A DNA stretch of 64,000 nt, from NCBI GenBank assembly GCA_008360975.2, contig CM039182.1, positions 85,033,405 through 85,097,404 of the forward strand, in the 5' to 3' direction. Made by a program: the position numbers and the translations under genes. The notes under the pieces are model-generated. The model saw nothing but the letters and a program-made list of their open reading frames with translations. It was not told the origin of the DNA and made no database searches. Positions 1 through 12,584 of this stretch are shown in pieces. Position 1 is the first letter of the stretch; every line of letters begins with the position of its first letter. Source of the DNA: Lichenostomus cassidix. Its lineage: Eukaryota; Chordata; Aves; Passeriformes; Meliphagidae.

Positions 1-2545
1 ATATCCAAGCATTCTCCTGTTAAAGACAAGGCCAATTTGCTGGCAGTTACTTGGTAACAACTGGGAAAAATACGAAGCAATGGGGTCAGAGAGAAACAAA
101 ACAAAAGGGAAACAGAAGTTAGCCTAAAACCTTGCACTTCAAAAGAGGTAGGGTTCGGTTTTTTCTCAGTTATTTAAACCATCAAGTCAGACTCATCACT
201 TGTAGTGAAGCTCGTGAATCAGTTCGGTTGTTTTAGTCCCACTTGCATTCTTGCCAATATAAGTTCATTAATTTCAGCTATTCTTGTTATAGGAAAATAA
301 ATTTAAAGCATAGGGCTGCTGTTAACTTGCTTAGAGGAAAGGAACAACTAGTAACCATGAGACTCCCTAAAACCAAAAGTAAAAAATAAAAACCACAAGG
401 TTCAGTTTCTACTTTAATGTAAATGGAATGGTCCAGGATTGTATAGAAATGAGTCAACGTCATCTTAGTGGAGAGGAAGCAGAAGACACTACAGCAAAAA
501 GAAGTGCAAAAATAGTAATCCTTGCCACTAAGTACACCAAATGTGAAATACCCTTCAATGAGTGAGTGAAGTGTGTTAAAACACTATGTGTAGTGTTGTT
601 TATTTGGGTTTTGCCTGATTTTTTGATCCAGTCAGTGTTGAGATACTGGCACTTGTTACACTTCCCAGAGCTTACTGAACTACTCTTCTGTTACTGAGTT
701 TTTCTTCCCTGTGAAAATACTTTTAGAATGATCTTAACCTTTTCACAGCAACAGCAGCAGATGATAGTAAACTGCTGCAGGCAACATAACCACACACATA
801 CAAACACAAAACATTAAGTATTTTCAGTGTAAGCACATCTCAAGAGTGTTTAGCTGTCAAAATCATAAGGTTAAGAAATGTTTCTTAACTTAAGTTTTAG
901 ATGAAAATAAGGTTTGACAGAACTCCTAAAATCCTGTCTTAGAGAATCTAAACATATTTATGTTGAGGGAATTTAGCTCACTTTAAAGTATGTAATGTCA
1001 TTCAAATAGATCAATGTTTCCACAAGGACAAATGATATGACTTAGAACATTTTAATTCTTACCTGTTCTAAATAAATTTTGTTTTCTCTGGATTAGCAGG
1101 ATCTTAGTCTTCCATTTCATATGCAGTGCTATATAACAGAGTAGTTTGTCACTTCAGAGCCCTCATTCTCCAGATCTGCTGAATTCTGAAATACTTTTAA
1201 TAAATTTCCACTTACCTCAAGTGTTAATTATTCCCAACTACAGCATTTTAAAAGGTTATAACTGTAAGCACGTTAGTAATTTATTTTACCAGCTACTGCC
1301 CAAGAGCAAAGCCAGGAATGTCTGTTAGAGGATTTCAGTTTCTCCTGCAGCCCTAAGGGCTTGAGCTTCTGCAGGTCTGTGAATTATCTTGAAAATAAAG
1401 TGAGAGTCTCTCATATTAGAAAAATAGTAGCAACAGACTTGATAGAAAACAAGACATTTTCTAGGTCAACACTCACAACACAAGAAATGCTTTCCACTGT
1501 TTAAGAATACAACAAACTCTGAGTACTCACAAGAGCAGCTTCAACTGCCCATTGTGTCAGTAACAACAGACTCCAAGACCCACAGTGCAGTTTATATTTT
1601 TTGCTCCAACATGAAGCAATGCTTTATAACCCAGAGCAATCTAGCTAATCATTTCACTGAACAGTGTCAGATGACTGTGCTTTCATGTTGATGGCCATTT
1701 TTTTTCCTGGAAATTTGGATTAAGAATCTAGGATGACCAGAGTTCAAATAAGAAGGGTTAATATTTTCCTATTATCTGGAATAGGCACTGTGTGAAGTGA
1801 CAACTGCATTGGGGAAGGGATCCCTCTCTCTAGCATCATAACACAGGGCTAGGAAGTGCAGCTCCTCAGACAACTGCAGATCACAAATCTATCAGTTATA
1901 TGCTCATCGGGTTTTTCACAGCCCTTTAGAGCAGTAAGAACAAATCTGTGGAAGTGAATTCTAAAAGCTTCACAAAAGCCAATTCCAACTAAGTAAAAGT
2001 GATTTGAAGAAAACACTTTTTTCCACTTCTTACTGTACCAAAAACACTGTTCATTGACCTGGAGATGCTGTAAAAAACCACAACTTTTTTTGTCCTAGAG
2101 AAAGGTCAAAAAAATCTTCCCACAAATAATTTTAGAGTAAGACAGAAAGGAAAGCTTAGAAAAACAAAACAAAAACAACAACAACAAAGAAACAATAGGT
2201 TACCATGCAAAAAACGCATGTAGCTGAAGCACAATGTTATTCTGCTCTGAAACCTTCTCATGTATGAAAGATTCTCCATAATGAAAGTGCTTTTATCATC
2301 TGTGCATAGAATAGACACATGCCTCAATTTAATCATCTAAATAGTGGACATAAAAGTATGACCTAGGAACACATGTGGATTATTCAGTTTAAAATATATG
2401 ATTCAAACTGCATTCCAAGTTATTTCTAAGTAAAACATTTTTGAGACAACTAAAAACTATTAGCAAGAGAGAAGAGGATTTGTGTAAAGGAATATAGCAG
2501 AACTAGCATTTTTCCTCATCTCACACATATCCCAAGAAAGATGTC
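1..2545. other. Unique AT-rich DNA, no gene seen
   Basis: I see no coding exon, RNA gene or recognisable transposon here. The only short open frames are of chance length in this base composition. An A-rich AAC-type simple repeat sits at 2161-2187. Intron and intergenic DNA cannot be told apart from the sequence alone. Confidence 0.6.
2161..2187 (+). repeat. A-rich (AAAAC)/(AAC) simple repeat
   Basis: A run of AAAAC followed by AAC units with no other bases except A and C. It is ordinary vertebrate low-complexity DNA, possibly an old A-rich slippage tract. No adjoining retrotransposon body is visible. Confidence 0.8.
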
Positions 2546-2546
2546 C

Positions 2547-2621
2547 ATAAAGGAATATGCTTTGATCATAAAGGAATAAAGGAACATGCTTTTTGTCAAT
2601 AAAGGAATATGCTTTGATCAT
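2547..2621 (+). repeat. Short tandem repeat, about 23-bp unit, 3 partial copies
   Basis: The 23-bp string starting ATAAAGGAATATGCTTTGAT is present exactly at 2547-2569 and again at 2599-2621. A degenerate middle copy (ATAAAGGAACATGCTTTTTG core) lies between them. This is a local duplication with no coding or known-family match. It sits just left of a CR1 tail but is not part of it. Confidence 0.85.
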
Positions 2622-2643
2622 TTCGTCCCAAATAAAAATACCT

Positions 2644-2694
2644 CACAGAAACATGGAACAGTTCAGGTTGGGAAGGACCTTAAAGATAATCTAG
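2644..2694 (-). mobile_element. CR1 LINE 3'-end fragment (about 50 bp)
   Basis: The + strand reads CACAGAA, then GTTCAGGTTGGGAAGGACCT, then TAAAGATAATCTAG. This is the reverse complement of the well-known avian CR1 3' terminus, so the element points to the minus strand. Only the terminal 50 bp can be recognised and it is diverged. The sequence to the right, up to about 2880, has an uninterrupted 71-codon minus frame that I cannot assign; it may be unrelated DNA or a badly decayed part of the same insertion. Confidence 0.7.
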
Positions 2695-3940
2695 ACCAGT
2701 GTATCACAGGTCTTGTGACATGCTTTGAGACACCTAAAGAGGAAACATGCTGAAATACCAATCGAGGCCATATTATTTTTTTATTCTTGGATACCTTAGT
2801 ATGGGTACAAAAACAACTTGAACATTTCTGAGGGTTCATATTATCCTGCATTACACTCTTAGGCTCAGTTGAAGGCATTCATATTAAAATGACTCCACTT
2901 CCTTAACTCCTTATGGAGAAACCTCATAAAAAAATCAGAATTTCCGATATATTAAACAAGACACCACACACATGCATTCACAACAGATTCACTGGGCAGG
3001 AGACACCATCATAAAGTTACTTCCAGTCTGAAGAAAAATGAGTTGCAGAGTTGAATGTGAATTCCTACAGCAATACTAAGTATACAGTTCCAATGCTTAT
3101 TTCAGCATGTTTTAAAGTAATTTTTCCTAAAATAACACTCCTATGCCAGTGTTGTTGTTGAGTGACACAGAACTGTTTAAAGATGATTTTTTATGTTATA
3201 TTTTATGTTATGTATTGGAGATGTACTCAGCAGTCCATCCCCATTTTGAATTAGCAGTCTGCTTTTGTCACAGAGAAAATCTTCAGACATTTACATCTGT
3301 TTGTCTTTTCAGGTATAATCATGGTTCATTATATACAAAGAAAAAAAACCCAGGACATTTCAGTTTTAAATGATGATTTTATAACCACAATAAAATACCA
3401 CCTGTTTCATTAAACTAGAGAGACTACTAAAAAAATCAAGGTGAACACTCTCACTGTTACAGGACAACAGGAGGGGCATGCTTTCCTAGTTAGTTTAGAT
3501 TTGTGCCAAACACAACTGCCTGCACTATCCATAACCATAGCTTCAGCTATGATTTTAATGGTGTGATATGCTGCTGTTGCTGCACAGAGCAAAGAAATTC
3601 CAAAGCAGAGGAATCCTCATCATTATTTACCTGACAGCAGACATATTTTTCCTCATTTAAAGTTATGGGATGAGGGTGATAAAAACCTAAGAGAGTGAGT
3701 TACTTGAATTTACTTCTACACAAATACAAAAGATGGATTCTTGCTTGTACTTCACATTCCTGCAGATCTCTGAGCACCATAAGAAATGCAGGTTTTGTGA
3801 TGCCACAAGAAGTCCTTTTAAGGTACTTGTTCAAACCCACCCTTCATTCTCAGAAATCATTCCAGATCTGCCCTTAAGTTGGTGACATGAATCACCTCCG
3901 TTAAGAGTGAACAACCAAATGGGCTATTTCTACAAAGCAG
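2695..3940. other. Unique DNA, no gene seen
   Basis: AT-rich sequence with no recognisable exon, RNA gene or repeat. Open frames of 60-76 codons occur on both strands and are of chance length. Confidence 0.6.
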
Positions 3941-4035
3941 TGTCACAACCCCTCAATGGGACAAGTGATGTTTGGGTTGTACAAAGACACCAGGCCACCT
4001 GCCAGGAAACTTGTACATTTTATTGTACAGTTATT
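3941..4035 (-). repeat. Possible LTR-end (R/U5-like) segment, left copy
   Basis: Read on the minus strand, this stretch contains CTGTACAATAAAA (a poly(A) signal in context), then about 65 bases later ends in GGGGTTGTGACA. The same two anchors, in the same order and with similar spacing (about 77 versus 87 bp), recur at 4819-4920. The arrangement resembles the R/U5 part of a retroviral-type LTR ending in CA. Sequence between the anchors is only loosely similar and no TATA box is evident upstream, so this is tentative. Confidence 0.25.
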
Positions 4036-4376
4036 AAGGACACTTCCCTGTCCAACCATCCAGGAGCCACTCCCACTGTGGCAGTCACACCCACACAGGA
4101 CCAAGGTCCCTGTGCTGTTATGCACCCCACACTCACACAATCAGACCAGGCTTCCTCACTAGCTCAGCCCCAGATTTCCTATGGCAGAGTCATGATCATT
4201 TCGACCCTTAAAATAAATCAACCATGGTGTATAACACAATAACAGTTCCCAAAGCCAACGTCTCATTCCTGCCCTGGCATCCAACACCTCCCTCAATATT
4301 TTCTCCCCTTCTGCAGCCATACAGAGCTCAAAGTGAAGCTGTTGGGCAAAGCTCCTTTCTATGTGCAGCAGAGTTT
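4036..4376. other. Interval between LTR-like end and 33-bp array, function unknown
   Basis: Moderately GC-richer than its surroundings and CA-rich. Several overlapping open frames exist on both strands (111 and 68 codons plus, 65 and 75 codons minus). The 179-codon plus frame starts at 4224. No known protein is recognised in any of them, and if the flanking LTR-like ends are real this would be U3 or internal element sequence. Confidence 0.3.
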
Positions 4377-4763
4377 CCATTTTCACCCTCTCATTTCACT
4401 GCCAATCTGAACATTTCTGTAAGAAGAAAACCAAATTTTGGGAATATTTTTGTAAAAACTCAACCAAAACTGGTGAATGTTTTTGTAAAGCGGCAGACAG
4501 ATTTTGTAGAAATTTGTCTCTCTCATTTTACACCTGAACTAAAAATTTCCATAAAGAGTCATAAGTCTCTTTATTCTTTTGGGCTACCACCAGCACAACA
4601 CATAAGACACACTCCGCATATGAAGACAAGGAGGAGGCAAGCATTCTCCTCAAACGGAAAGGGTTCAAGGCTTGGCATGTCCTGTTCCTGTGCCTTCCAG
4701 ATCCATTCTATTTCCCAGTCAGGGATGGAGAAAGCTGAGGCCACCCCAGTCATAAATAGCTAA
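4224..4763 (+). CDS. Hypothetical 179-residue open frame containing the 33-bp array
   Basis: This is the longest open frame in the window, starting at an ATG and ending in TAA. Residues about 52-117 are six 11-residue repeats encoded by the 33-bp array, with a recurring N-I/V-x-V-K/R start in repeats 2-4. The rest is serine- and proline-rich near the N-terminus and basic (KTRRRQ) near residue 136. There is no signal peptide, no known domain, no splice evidence and no obvious promoter. A period divisible by three keeps any frame open, so openness alone is weak evidence. It is more likely non-coding; an unspliced lineage-specific transcript or a remnant inside a retroelement are alternatives. 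Confidence 0.12.
   Translation: MVYNTITVPKANVSFLPWHPTPPSIFSPLLQPYRAQSEAVGQSSFLCAAEFPFSPSHFTANLNISVRRKPNFGNIFVKTQPKLVNVFVKRQTDFVEICLSHFTPELKISIKSHKSLYSFGLPPAQHIRHTPHMKTRRRQAFSSNGKGSRLGMSCSCAFQIHSISQSGMEKAEATPVINS
4377..4574 (+). repeat. Imperfect 33-bp tandem array, six degenerate units
   Basis: Units start at 4377, 4410, 4443, 4476, 4509 and 4542, each 33 bp with no length change. Units 2-4 share a pattern of AAnnTTTnTGTAA followed by an AC-rich half. Unit 5 (CTCTCATTTTAC core) closely resembles unit 1 (CTCTCATTTCAC core), and unit 6 resembles unit 2, which suggests an older 132-bp period of four units. In the open plus frame the array reads as 11-residue repeats (NISVRRKPNFG, NIFVKTQPKLV, NVFVKRQTDFV, then more divergent ones). 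I do not recognise a known satellite or protein repeat. Confidence 0.6.
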
Positions 4764-4818
4764 GGGGCTGTTCAGTCCCTTTCAGCCTCAGTGAATCCTG
4801 TCCATGACACTAATTTAC

Positions 4819-4920
4819 TGTCACAACCCACTGGTAAGGGGTACAATGCTCATTATAAATTCTGGTCAGGCTGAACACTGCAGATGTGCCACGGAACTCT
4901 TTGTGTTTTATTGTACAGTC
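4819..4920 (-). repeat. Possible LTR-end (R/U5-like) segment, right copy
   Basis: On the minus strand it has GTGACTGTACAATAAAACAC, then a diverged stretch, then CCAGTGGGTTGTGACA. It shares the AATAAA context and the TTGTGACA end with 3941-4035. Just beyond the putative end, at about 4798-4813 on the minus strand, is a TAGTGTCATGG stretch loosely like a leucine-tRNA primer-binding site of ERVL elements, but six bases off the usual position. Taken together this could be the 5' LTR of a short decayed minus-strand element whose 3' LTR is the left copy. Confidence 0.25.
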
Positions 4921-7900
4921 ACCTTAACTCCAGAAACCAGCCAACTGCTTGGGCTCAAAAGATGTTGGTTAACACACTTTTGAATTCTTACAATACACTT
5001 CCAGAAGGATGGTGGCTGACAAGCCCCTAATGTTGTACAGTACACTTCAGTAAGTTGTCAACTCCGACAACAAACTCCTGAAAGCTGCTGGTTCACAAGC
5101 CACAACACACCAGTTCAAAGGCGTGATTCCTGATGATCAGAGCCGTCATGCTGATTTGCACAGGCTGACATACCCCAAATTTCAGCAGGATTAATCAATA
5201 TACCCCATGGATTTTATCATCTCTACTCTCTCACTCCTTTTCCACACCATTTAAGTCAGAATTATAAATCAATATGCTTAAGTGTGTCATGTAGGCACAA
5301 TATTAGGCATAGAATGTATGTCAACACCATGCAGAAGATAAATATTTTTCCATTGAACTTATGTGGTTTTCAAGTTTTCAGTAAAATGGGCACCTCTAGT
5401 AAGCATCCATCTTCACAGCTCTACTCAGCTATCTCTTAAATTGGAGACAGATCACAGAATGCCTTGATGGGGGTATAGTTTATATTAAAATTTTGCACAA
5501 GTTCAAGAAGAGAGTGGATATATTCACAAAAAAAGGAAAAAATAATTAAGAGTGACCTAACTGTGGAGAAATCACAGGTGGATCTGACAATCCTTGGAAA
5601 TTACCAGTAAAAATAAGACAAGAATCAGGAATATGTATTGAACTTGCCATGTTCTTAGCTTGTTTATACCTCCCAGCCATTTATCAGAGACAGAGTAAGA
5701 ATACACAATGACTTGGTTTCTCTGAGTATATATGCTCCTCTCATGTAGTTTTTTTCAGGGCTCTTGGCATGGAAAAATCCTATTTCCTTGTAATTGGCTG
5801 GTTCAAATAACTCACACCTTTGTAATGGCTAATAATTAGACTTCCACACATCAGCATCGGCTCTTGGATAGTAAAGATACTAGCCAGTAAAATACAACAT
5901 TTTAAAATAAATAGTGTCACTGCAATTCAGTTTCTAAAGCACTATTTTCTATTGCTTTAAGAGTACAGTTTACACTCTCAAGTAATCCAACAAATAAATG
6001 CCTGAGAAAGGTTTTTCCCTGAGACAATATCCCAAAATTTTCTGCCCACTTCATCTCAAATTAATGGAATTAAACTTGTATATCACTTCTCGAAACATAG
6101 AGTTTCTGTTTTTCCTTCAGCTCTAATGATCACTGAAACTGATAACATGATCAGCTTTGGCTCACACGTTGTCTGCAGTAGTGTTTTGCTCAATCTAAGT
6201 CCATTAGCAAGACACATCCCTAGACTGCTTGCAAATGACAGTCACTCTGTACACATGACATTATGGCTCTCTAATCTCTTCTGGGAACATAGCCTTTCTT
6301 TGACTTTATGCCTCTGAAATACAGCACCTACAACCAATATATTTGCACTGCTGTTGGAATCACAGAGACCTTTATGAACTCACCTGTGATAAATCTGTCC
6401 ATCATTCCTAGCCACCCACTCAAGCAGAGCTGCTGGCAATATCTACTATTTCTAACTCTCTCTCATGTTTCTTCTAAGCCTGAAAACACTGTCCTGTGGT
6501 TTATCATTCCTGTCATTACTATGAGGCCTCAAGGTATCCTTGGACTACTTGCTCTTGAGGCAATATATATAAACAGATAGAGATATAAACTACACAGATA
6601 TAAATATACTCCATCTAACCCAGACTGCAAAAGCATACCATTTTTACAGAAATGATTTATTGATTAGGAAACTATGCTTTTCACGTGTATCAGTAGTTTA
6701 AATGTACATGAACAACTAGGTTTATATTCCACTTTTGTCTTATTCTACCTTCATCTCACTCAAACAGCTTAAGAGCACTGGTTTGTTTGTATATCCATTC
6801 CAAAATACAAAATCAGTCAGCCCATTTCAAAGCTCATTTCTGTTCATCTGTTCAGACACCTGTAACCAAATGCATGCATTCACCACAAAAATAGTTAACT
6901 ACTTCAAAGACGTCCTTATCATCATTCATTTTACTTCCAAAACAACCTTTAAACTCATTCCCACCAAGTCTACTCCAACATTTTGTGTTTAGAATTTTGA
7001 TAACCTGCAAGTTTCTCAGTCTTGAAGAAGTGGGAAGACTAAAGCAAAAGTTAGGTGTTCCAACATGTGTTGGAAGGCAACAAAGAGCAGTTTCAACAGG
7101 AAGATGCAGAGGGCATGAGGCAGCAGGAGAGGAACCCATCTTCACAAGGAGCTGTCCCATGAGATGTGGGAAGAGGACCTGGAGACGATGCCTGAGCCTG
7201 AGCAGTGTGCTCTGAGAGAGCAGCACAGAGTACAGGAGCAATGGATGCAAGGACAGAGCCTCAGGCACCCAGCTGTCCCAAGAACATCCTGCTGCCAGAT
7301 ACTCTTGACCATGGCCAAGGTTAGTAAAGCTATGGTATCCCATAATTTAAATTAGAATAAGATCCTTTGGAAGACATGAAGAACAAAGGTACTTAGCAGT
7401 CACAGCACTTAGATGTTAGAAGCAGGCTTGCACTACAGGAGAGATGCTTCTTATAATGACATTTATCCATGAAAACATGACTCTCCTGTTTGCTCGACTG
7501 CATTGGCATCAAATATAATTTCTTTTTATTGTGGTAGAACAAACATCATTTCCCAGATGGTTGAATAACAGACTGAGGAAAAAGTCTGGGTTTCCTGTCA
7601 AACAGCAAGAAGCATTTTTGGTCCTTTGCCTACTCAGAAGTGAGAACTCAGAAGTGAGAAAAGCCAATAAATTATTTGTCCCTCTCTACCACAGACGGCT
7701 CAGGAAGTTTCTCTATCCACAGCAGGAAATACAAAGTATGAGGTGGTTATCTACTGTGTAATTCATCAGCCACATAAAATTTATGAACCATGACAGTCCA
7801 AAAATACACTCTCACAACTCAGCAAGGCCATTTGCAAAGAAGCTGGTCTACACTATTCACACTCTACACTTAGATATGTTAAAACATTTAAAAAAATCTT

Positions 7901-10900
7901 CAACCCAAGAATGCAAAACCAGATTTTTTTTCATACACTAAGGAAAAAGTAAAGAACTATGGCAAAGATATTGCTTACATCCACTCAGTTATAACAATGC
8001 TCAAACTCTGTCATCAGAGCAGGAGTAAGGGACTAGAGGCAGAAACCTGGCATGTAGTTTGCAGGAGATCTTTCTTCGCATCTAATTCAGATAGGTTGAA
8101 AATCCTGAGCTGTCCACATGGAGCTATCCACAACTACCCACAAAATCAGACTTTTTGTCCAATTCAGACTTTTTTTTATTTGTATGTAATATTTAACTGG
8201 CTCTTCAGAAAACTCTTAATCAGGAAACTTATCAAGAAGCAGCATGGAATCCTGACTGCTGAGGAGAGTTTCAGGAAATAGAAATCAAGGCAAACTTTGG
8301 AATATTAATCTTGAGACAGAACCTCCTCCTGTTTGACTAGGCAAGACAGAAACACAGTGGAAGGTGGTACTCACTAAAACCAGAACCCCAAAAATCTGTG
8401 TGAAGATGATTTCCTGCCCATTTTTATGCTGTTTTGCCATTGCTGTCAAAGCCCTGTTTCATGAGGCCAAAAGCTATAGAAAAACAGATTTAATTTTCTT
8501 CACAAAGTACCAGTTCTGCCCTTGTTTAAGAATCACAACAGCAGAGTAGAGCCCTAAGGAAAGAATAATAATCTGCACTTATGCTACTGCTTCAGCTTGA
8601 GCAACTTAAAAAAAAAAAAAACAACCTCACACATAGTTACTACAGAGCATGAGAAAGAATGGGAGAAATTGAGGCTGGAGAAAAACAGCAAGAATGAAGG
8701 ACTTGGTATTATAATTCACTGTTACTTTATTCTGAACCAAAAAAAAAGGCTCACAAGATTAAGAAGAAATACAGGACAGACCCCAGATTTACATTACTTT
8801 GAAACTCAAAGTTAAGTCTCCATGCTTTTTAAAATGGAATAATGAATTGAAAAGCAGAACCAGATGCACTTCCTTAAAAGCTGAGCACTACATGTTACTT
8901 AAATAATAAACACATTTTACTCATAATTTATGTTCATTCTGTTGCACTCCTAACATAGCTGTGGGAATTCACATAAGCAGATGGAGAAAGATGCTCAATT
9001 TCCTTGCTCAATATTCAGTATTTTAACATTTATCTGTAAATTAAAATCTGTTTATAACAAATACAATGTCACCAGTGACATTTTGTACTAACTACTGATA
9101 AATTACATGATTACACAGAGATGTGAAGGATGCAGAAATTAAACTGATCCTTCTTTCATATTAAACATATGACTTATTCATTGCATCTCCAGGGTACTAT
9201 TTGGTAACAATAACTTTATCCCAGCTCTGTCTATTTCTTCCACTATTTCTCTTTATTTGATATAAATATTTAACACAACTAGAGTAAGAAAAACCTTTTT
9301 CAGAAGTGAAATAAAATTTGAAGTAGAGGGGATTCTGGAACTGAAGCAAAACAGAAGGAAACATACAAGTGTAAGACTTGTTGGAAACTTATCCCACATG
9401 AGAGCAGAGCCAATCTTCCTTAATAAAACTAAGTCATTATAAGTCCACATAAGTCCTGAAAAAGGAATGGATACAATTTCTTCCATAAACAATGGAGAAA
9501 GAAATTAAACTGCACTAGAGCTTTGAACAGTACACAACTATTTTTACAAACCTGGAAGCAGTGGGTTTTGTAAAAAGAAGGTAGAAAAACTTCCTAATAG
9601 TGAGTGGCAAGTAAATAATCTTCCAGGTTTCTGTTGAACTGCATCCTCTAATATCCATTTCTGCTCTCCTTCCACTCCCCAGTAGACCTTTGTGAAGATT
9701 TTGGGAGTACATTTTCTAGGAAACAGAATCACTGGTGACCCACCAGTTACCAACACAATATGCCAGCAAACTGCAGTAACACTTTGTCCCCTGGTCTAAT
9801 TCACCTCTACATTAATTCTTTTTAGGAGAAGCTGAGCGAGTCCAGAAATGAAACATTGTCTAGACACACACACCACCCACCCTCTGTCATTGGAGATAAG
9901 CACTGTACAGGTCATCTGCATGGAAAAAATTGATACAGCCCATCCTAAAAGCCCTTCTTGGTGCTTAGCACCAGCACAACGTTTTTAATCGGTGCAGGGG
10001 GTGGTGGATGCAGAGGAGAGGCTTGGTCTGTTTGTCCCTTACAGTTGGCTGGCAGGGCAAAGTAATTGCCTGAGCATAGAAAAATGGTGCACAGGTACAG
10101 ATACAGGCGATGTAGGGAATGATATCCAATGTTTATAACTAACCAGGTGGAAAGGGACTGCCTTTACAGGGAATCAGATCGAAAATGCACAGGAAGACCA
10201 CAAAAAGATGAAAATCTAGGTAATTGGTTATCTATGGATTTGAGTTATGCCTATGTTACCTCTTCCTCTGAATAGAATATAACAAGTAGGACAGAAACTA
10301 CTAGAAAAAGCATTTAAGGGAAAAAAAAAGGGGGAAAAAAGTCACTAAATACAGTATTTTCTCCTCTTGTCATATTCATGGCAAAGGCATTTCATTGTCC
10401 AGAAATTATAATTGCAACAAGAAAGTCACATATCAGGCCTTAACTCACACACCTATACTTTAAATTCTAGAATTAGTCTGAATGTAAGCAAAGTTGTGCC
10501 CTTAATGAATGCAGATTTAGAGTTGCTTCACCCACACACAAGAATAGCACTAGACTTTTGAAGAGGAAGAAAAGACTGAAATAAGACCATAGAAATAGTG
10601 GCATTAGCTGAAACGAATATGAAATGTCATTGATTACATTTCCCATGCAATTCCTGTGCAATATAATGTGCTAATTCATTACCACAGAGTAATGTCTGAT
10701 ATTCACATTAAATTCGTGATTATACATTCATTCATGTAGAACCAACATAAAAAGCACCACGTTATACAGTGAAAGTTGGCAAAGTTTTGTATCTCCTTAT
10801 CTCTTTCCTCAGGTCATTAGTCTTTTACCATTAATTCAAAAGTTGCTACATAATCAGAAATAAAAGAACATGTATCTAGTTCTGTAAAGAAATAAATCTT

Positions 10901-12466
10901 CATTATATAGCTTGTATTAATAAATACCTGTCATTGGGGGAAAAGAAATTGTTAATAGAAGGACAATACAGACTAATCAAAGTGTCCTTGGCCAACTTAT
11001 ACAGCAGTATTTCACATAATGAGGACCATGACAAAGTTTGTGTTCCAAAATATTTTATGTCATTTTAACCTTCCCAGAGGCACCAAGGTTAGTGCTAATC
11101 ACTCCAGTCAAAGCCACTCACTTAAAAAACCTAAAAAAGGATGTTAATGAACTCAACAAAATACCAGCAATTAATACATAGACTCTTTAGCTGAGGTAAT
11201 TACTCAGGCACTGCACATTACGTGTCTCAGAGTAACAGCAGCATTACAGGACACAACTGATTCAATTTTGAGACATCCCATGTGAAGCAAACTGCTAAAC
11301 CACAGGAAAATTTCCATTTCTCCACAACAACAGCAGTCTAGAGTGTTGCAGGACACTAAACAAGTGAGGGTAAATGATCTAATCTCTATTTAATGTGTGT
11401 CTGTTCTTTAGATCAGCAGTTTCTAATTGTTTTTCTCGTATATGCCTATTGGTAAACAAATTTGAACATGCACTCTGAATACATACATAGTTATTTCTTT
11501 AAAAATTATGTACACATGCTACTTGTTCAATACATTATGCACATTTTAAAACACAAACAAAAATATAAATTAAAATAAGGACTAAATAATATTTTAATTA
11601 TCATTTAATTTATTAATAGCACCAAAAAAGCAAACATTTTTGCTTTCCTCCAAAAATATAACTAATTTTTTTCAATTTTTTTAGGGAGAGGTATGTGATC
11701 AAATAAGGTCCATTATTTTTTCCAATTTGGTTCAACACTTTGTGATGCACCAATTCAAGTCTGCTTCAAAGTTCAGTTTATTTCTGATAATTTAATTTTT
11801 TTTCCAAGTTCTTGTCAAATCTGGTAAGGATATCATTGTTTTCACCTCATAACGCAGCTGACAGCTTCTACTATGACTACGAGAAGTGTCAACTCTGCCA
11901 TTTTCTCCTTTTTCACTTGTTTTCACATTATTAGTATTACATTTGATCCACAAGTTTCTTTGCAGGGATCTTTTTAAGATACTTGTCTATTTTGTGAGGG
12001 TTACTTTAGCTGAAAGTAGATCATATAGTGTTTCAATCCACTTAACCAGACACATGTAAACTGTAATACATCACAAAATATTTCAAGTGAGTGAACAAAT
12101 GAAGGTGCCATTGTCAACCTCTCTACATTTTGGAGCATCCACTTTTCCCTTAGGAGACCTTGGGACCTTACTGTGGTCATCTGACATAATGCTAATTTTG
12201 CTCCTTTTTTTAAATCTAAAAAATGTATACATAAATGGGCGTTCCAGTATTTCTCCTACACCCCCTGGACCATCTCACACACACCCTGGTGTGCACAAGC
12301 CTCACTTTGCAGACTACTGCTGTGTCCATCTCTACACAAGATGTCATGTTGTATTTTTTAATAGCGGAATGATAATATACTACCCACTATACCTACTTCA
12401 TGCTTGCTGGGGATAGTAGCTGCAAATTTATCTTTTTTAATTTTTTTTTCACTTCTCTACCTGTTA
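4921..12466. other. Unique DNA, no gene seen
   Basis: No exon, RNA gene or clearly identifiable transposon. A 163-codon minus frame at 6852-7343 and a 109-codon plus frame at 12087-12416 have no recognisable domain and no supporting splice or promoter signals. A short exact 14-bp tandem duplication lies at 7632-7659 and an A run at 8608-8621. The 11.4-12.4 kb part is especially AT-rich. Confidence 0.55.
7632..7659 (+). repeat. 14-bp exact tandem duplication
   Basis: ACTCAGAAGTGAGA is repeated head-to-tail twice without mismatch. This is a local replication-slippage product with no coding context. Confidence 0.9.
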
Positions 12467-12584
12467 TGATCTAAACAGTGAGAGATGCCTTTGCCTGAAT
12501 TAAGGTGCAAACAAGACCATATACAACATCAAGAATACAGATTTTATGTAACATTAAATGTGAGGTAGAGAGATAGAAAGAAAC

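Noticed and set aside
6852..7343. 163-codon minus-strand open frame
   Set aside because: No recognisable domain, strong overlap with open plus frames, no promoter or splice signals. A frame of this length is near the upper edge of chance for a 64-kb window.
11414..12325. Possible hAT-type DNA transposon with CAGCAGT ends
   Set aside because: The left CAGCAGTTTCTAATTG and the right end (reverse complement CAGCAGTAGTCTGC) agree only over the first seven bases. No 8-bp target duplication or transposase remnant is found.
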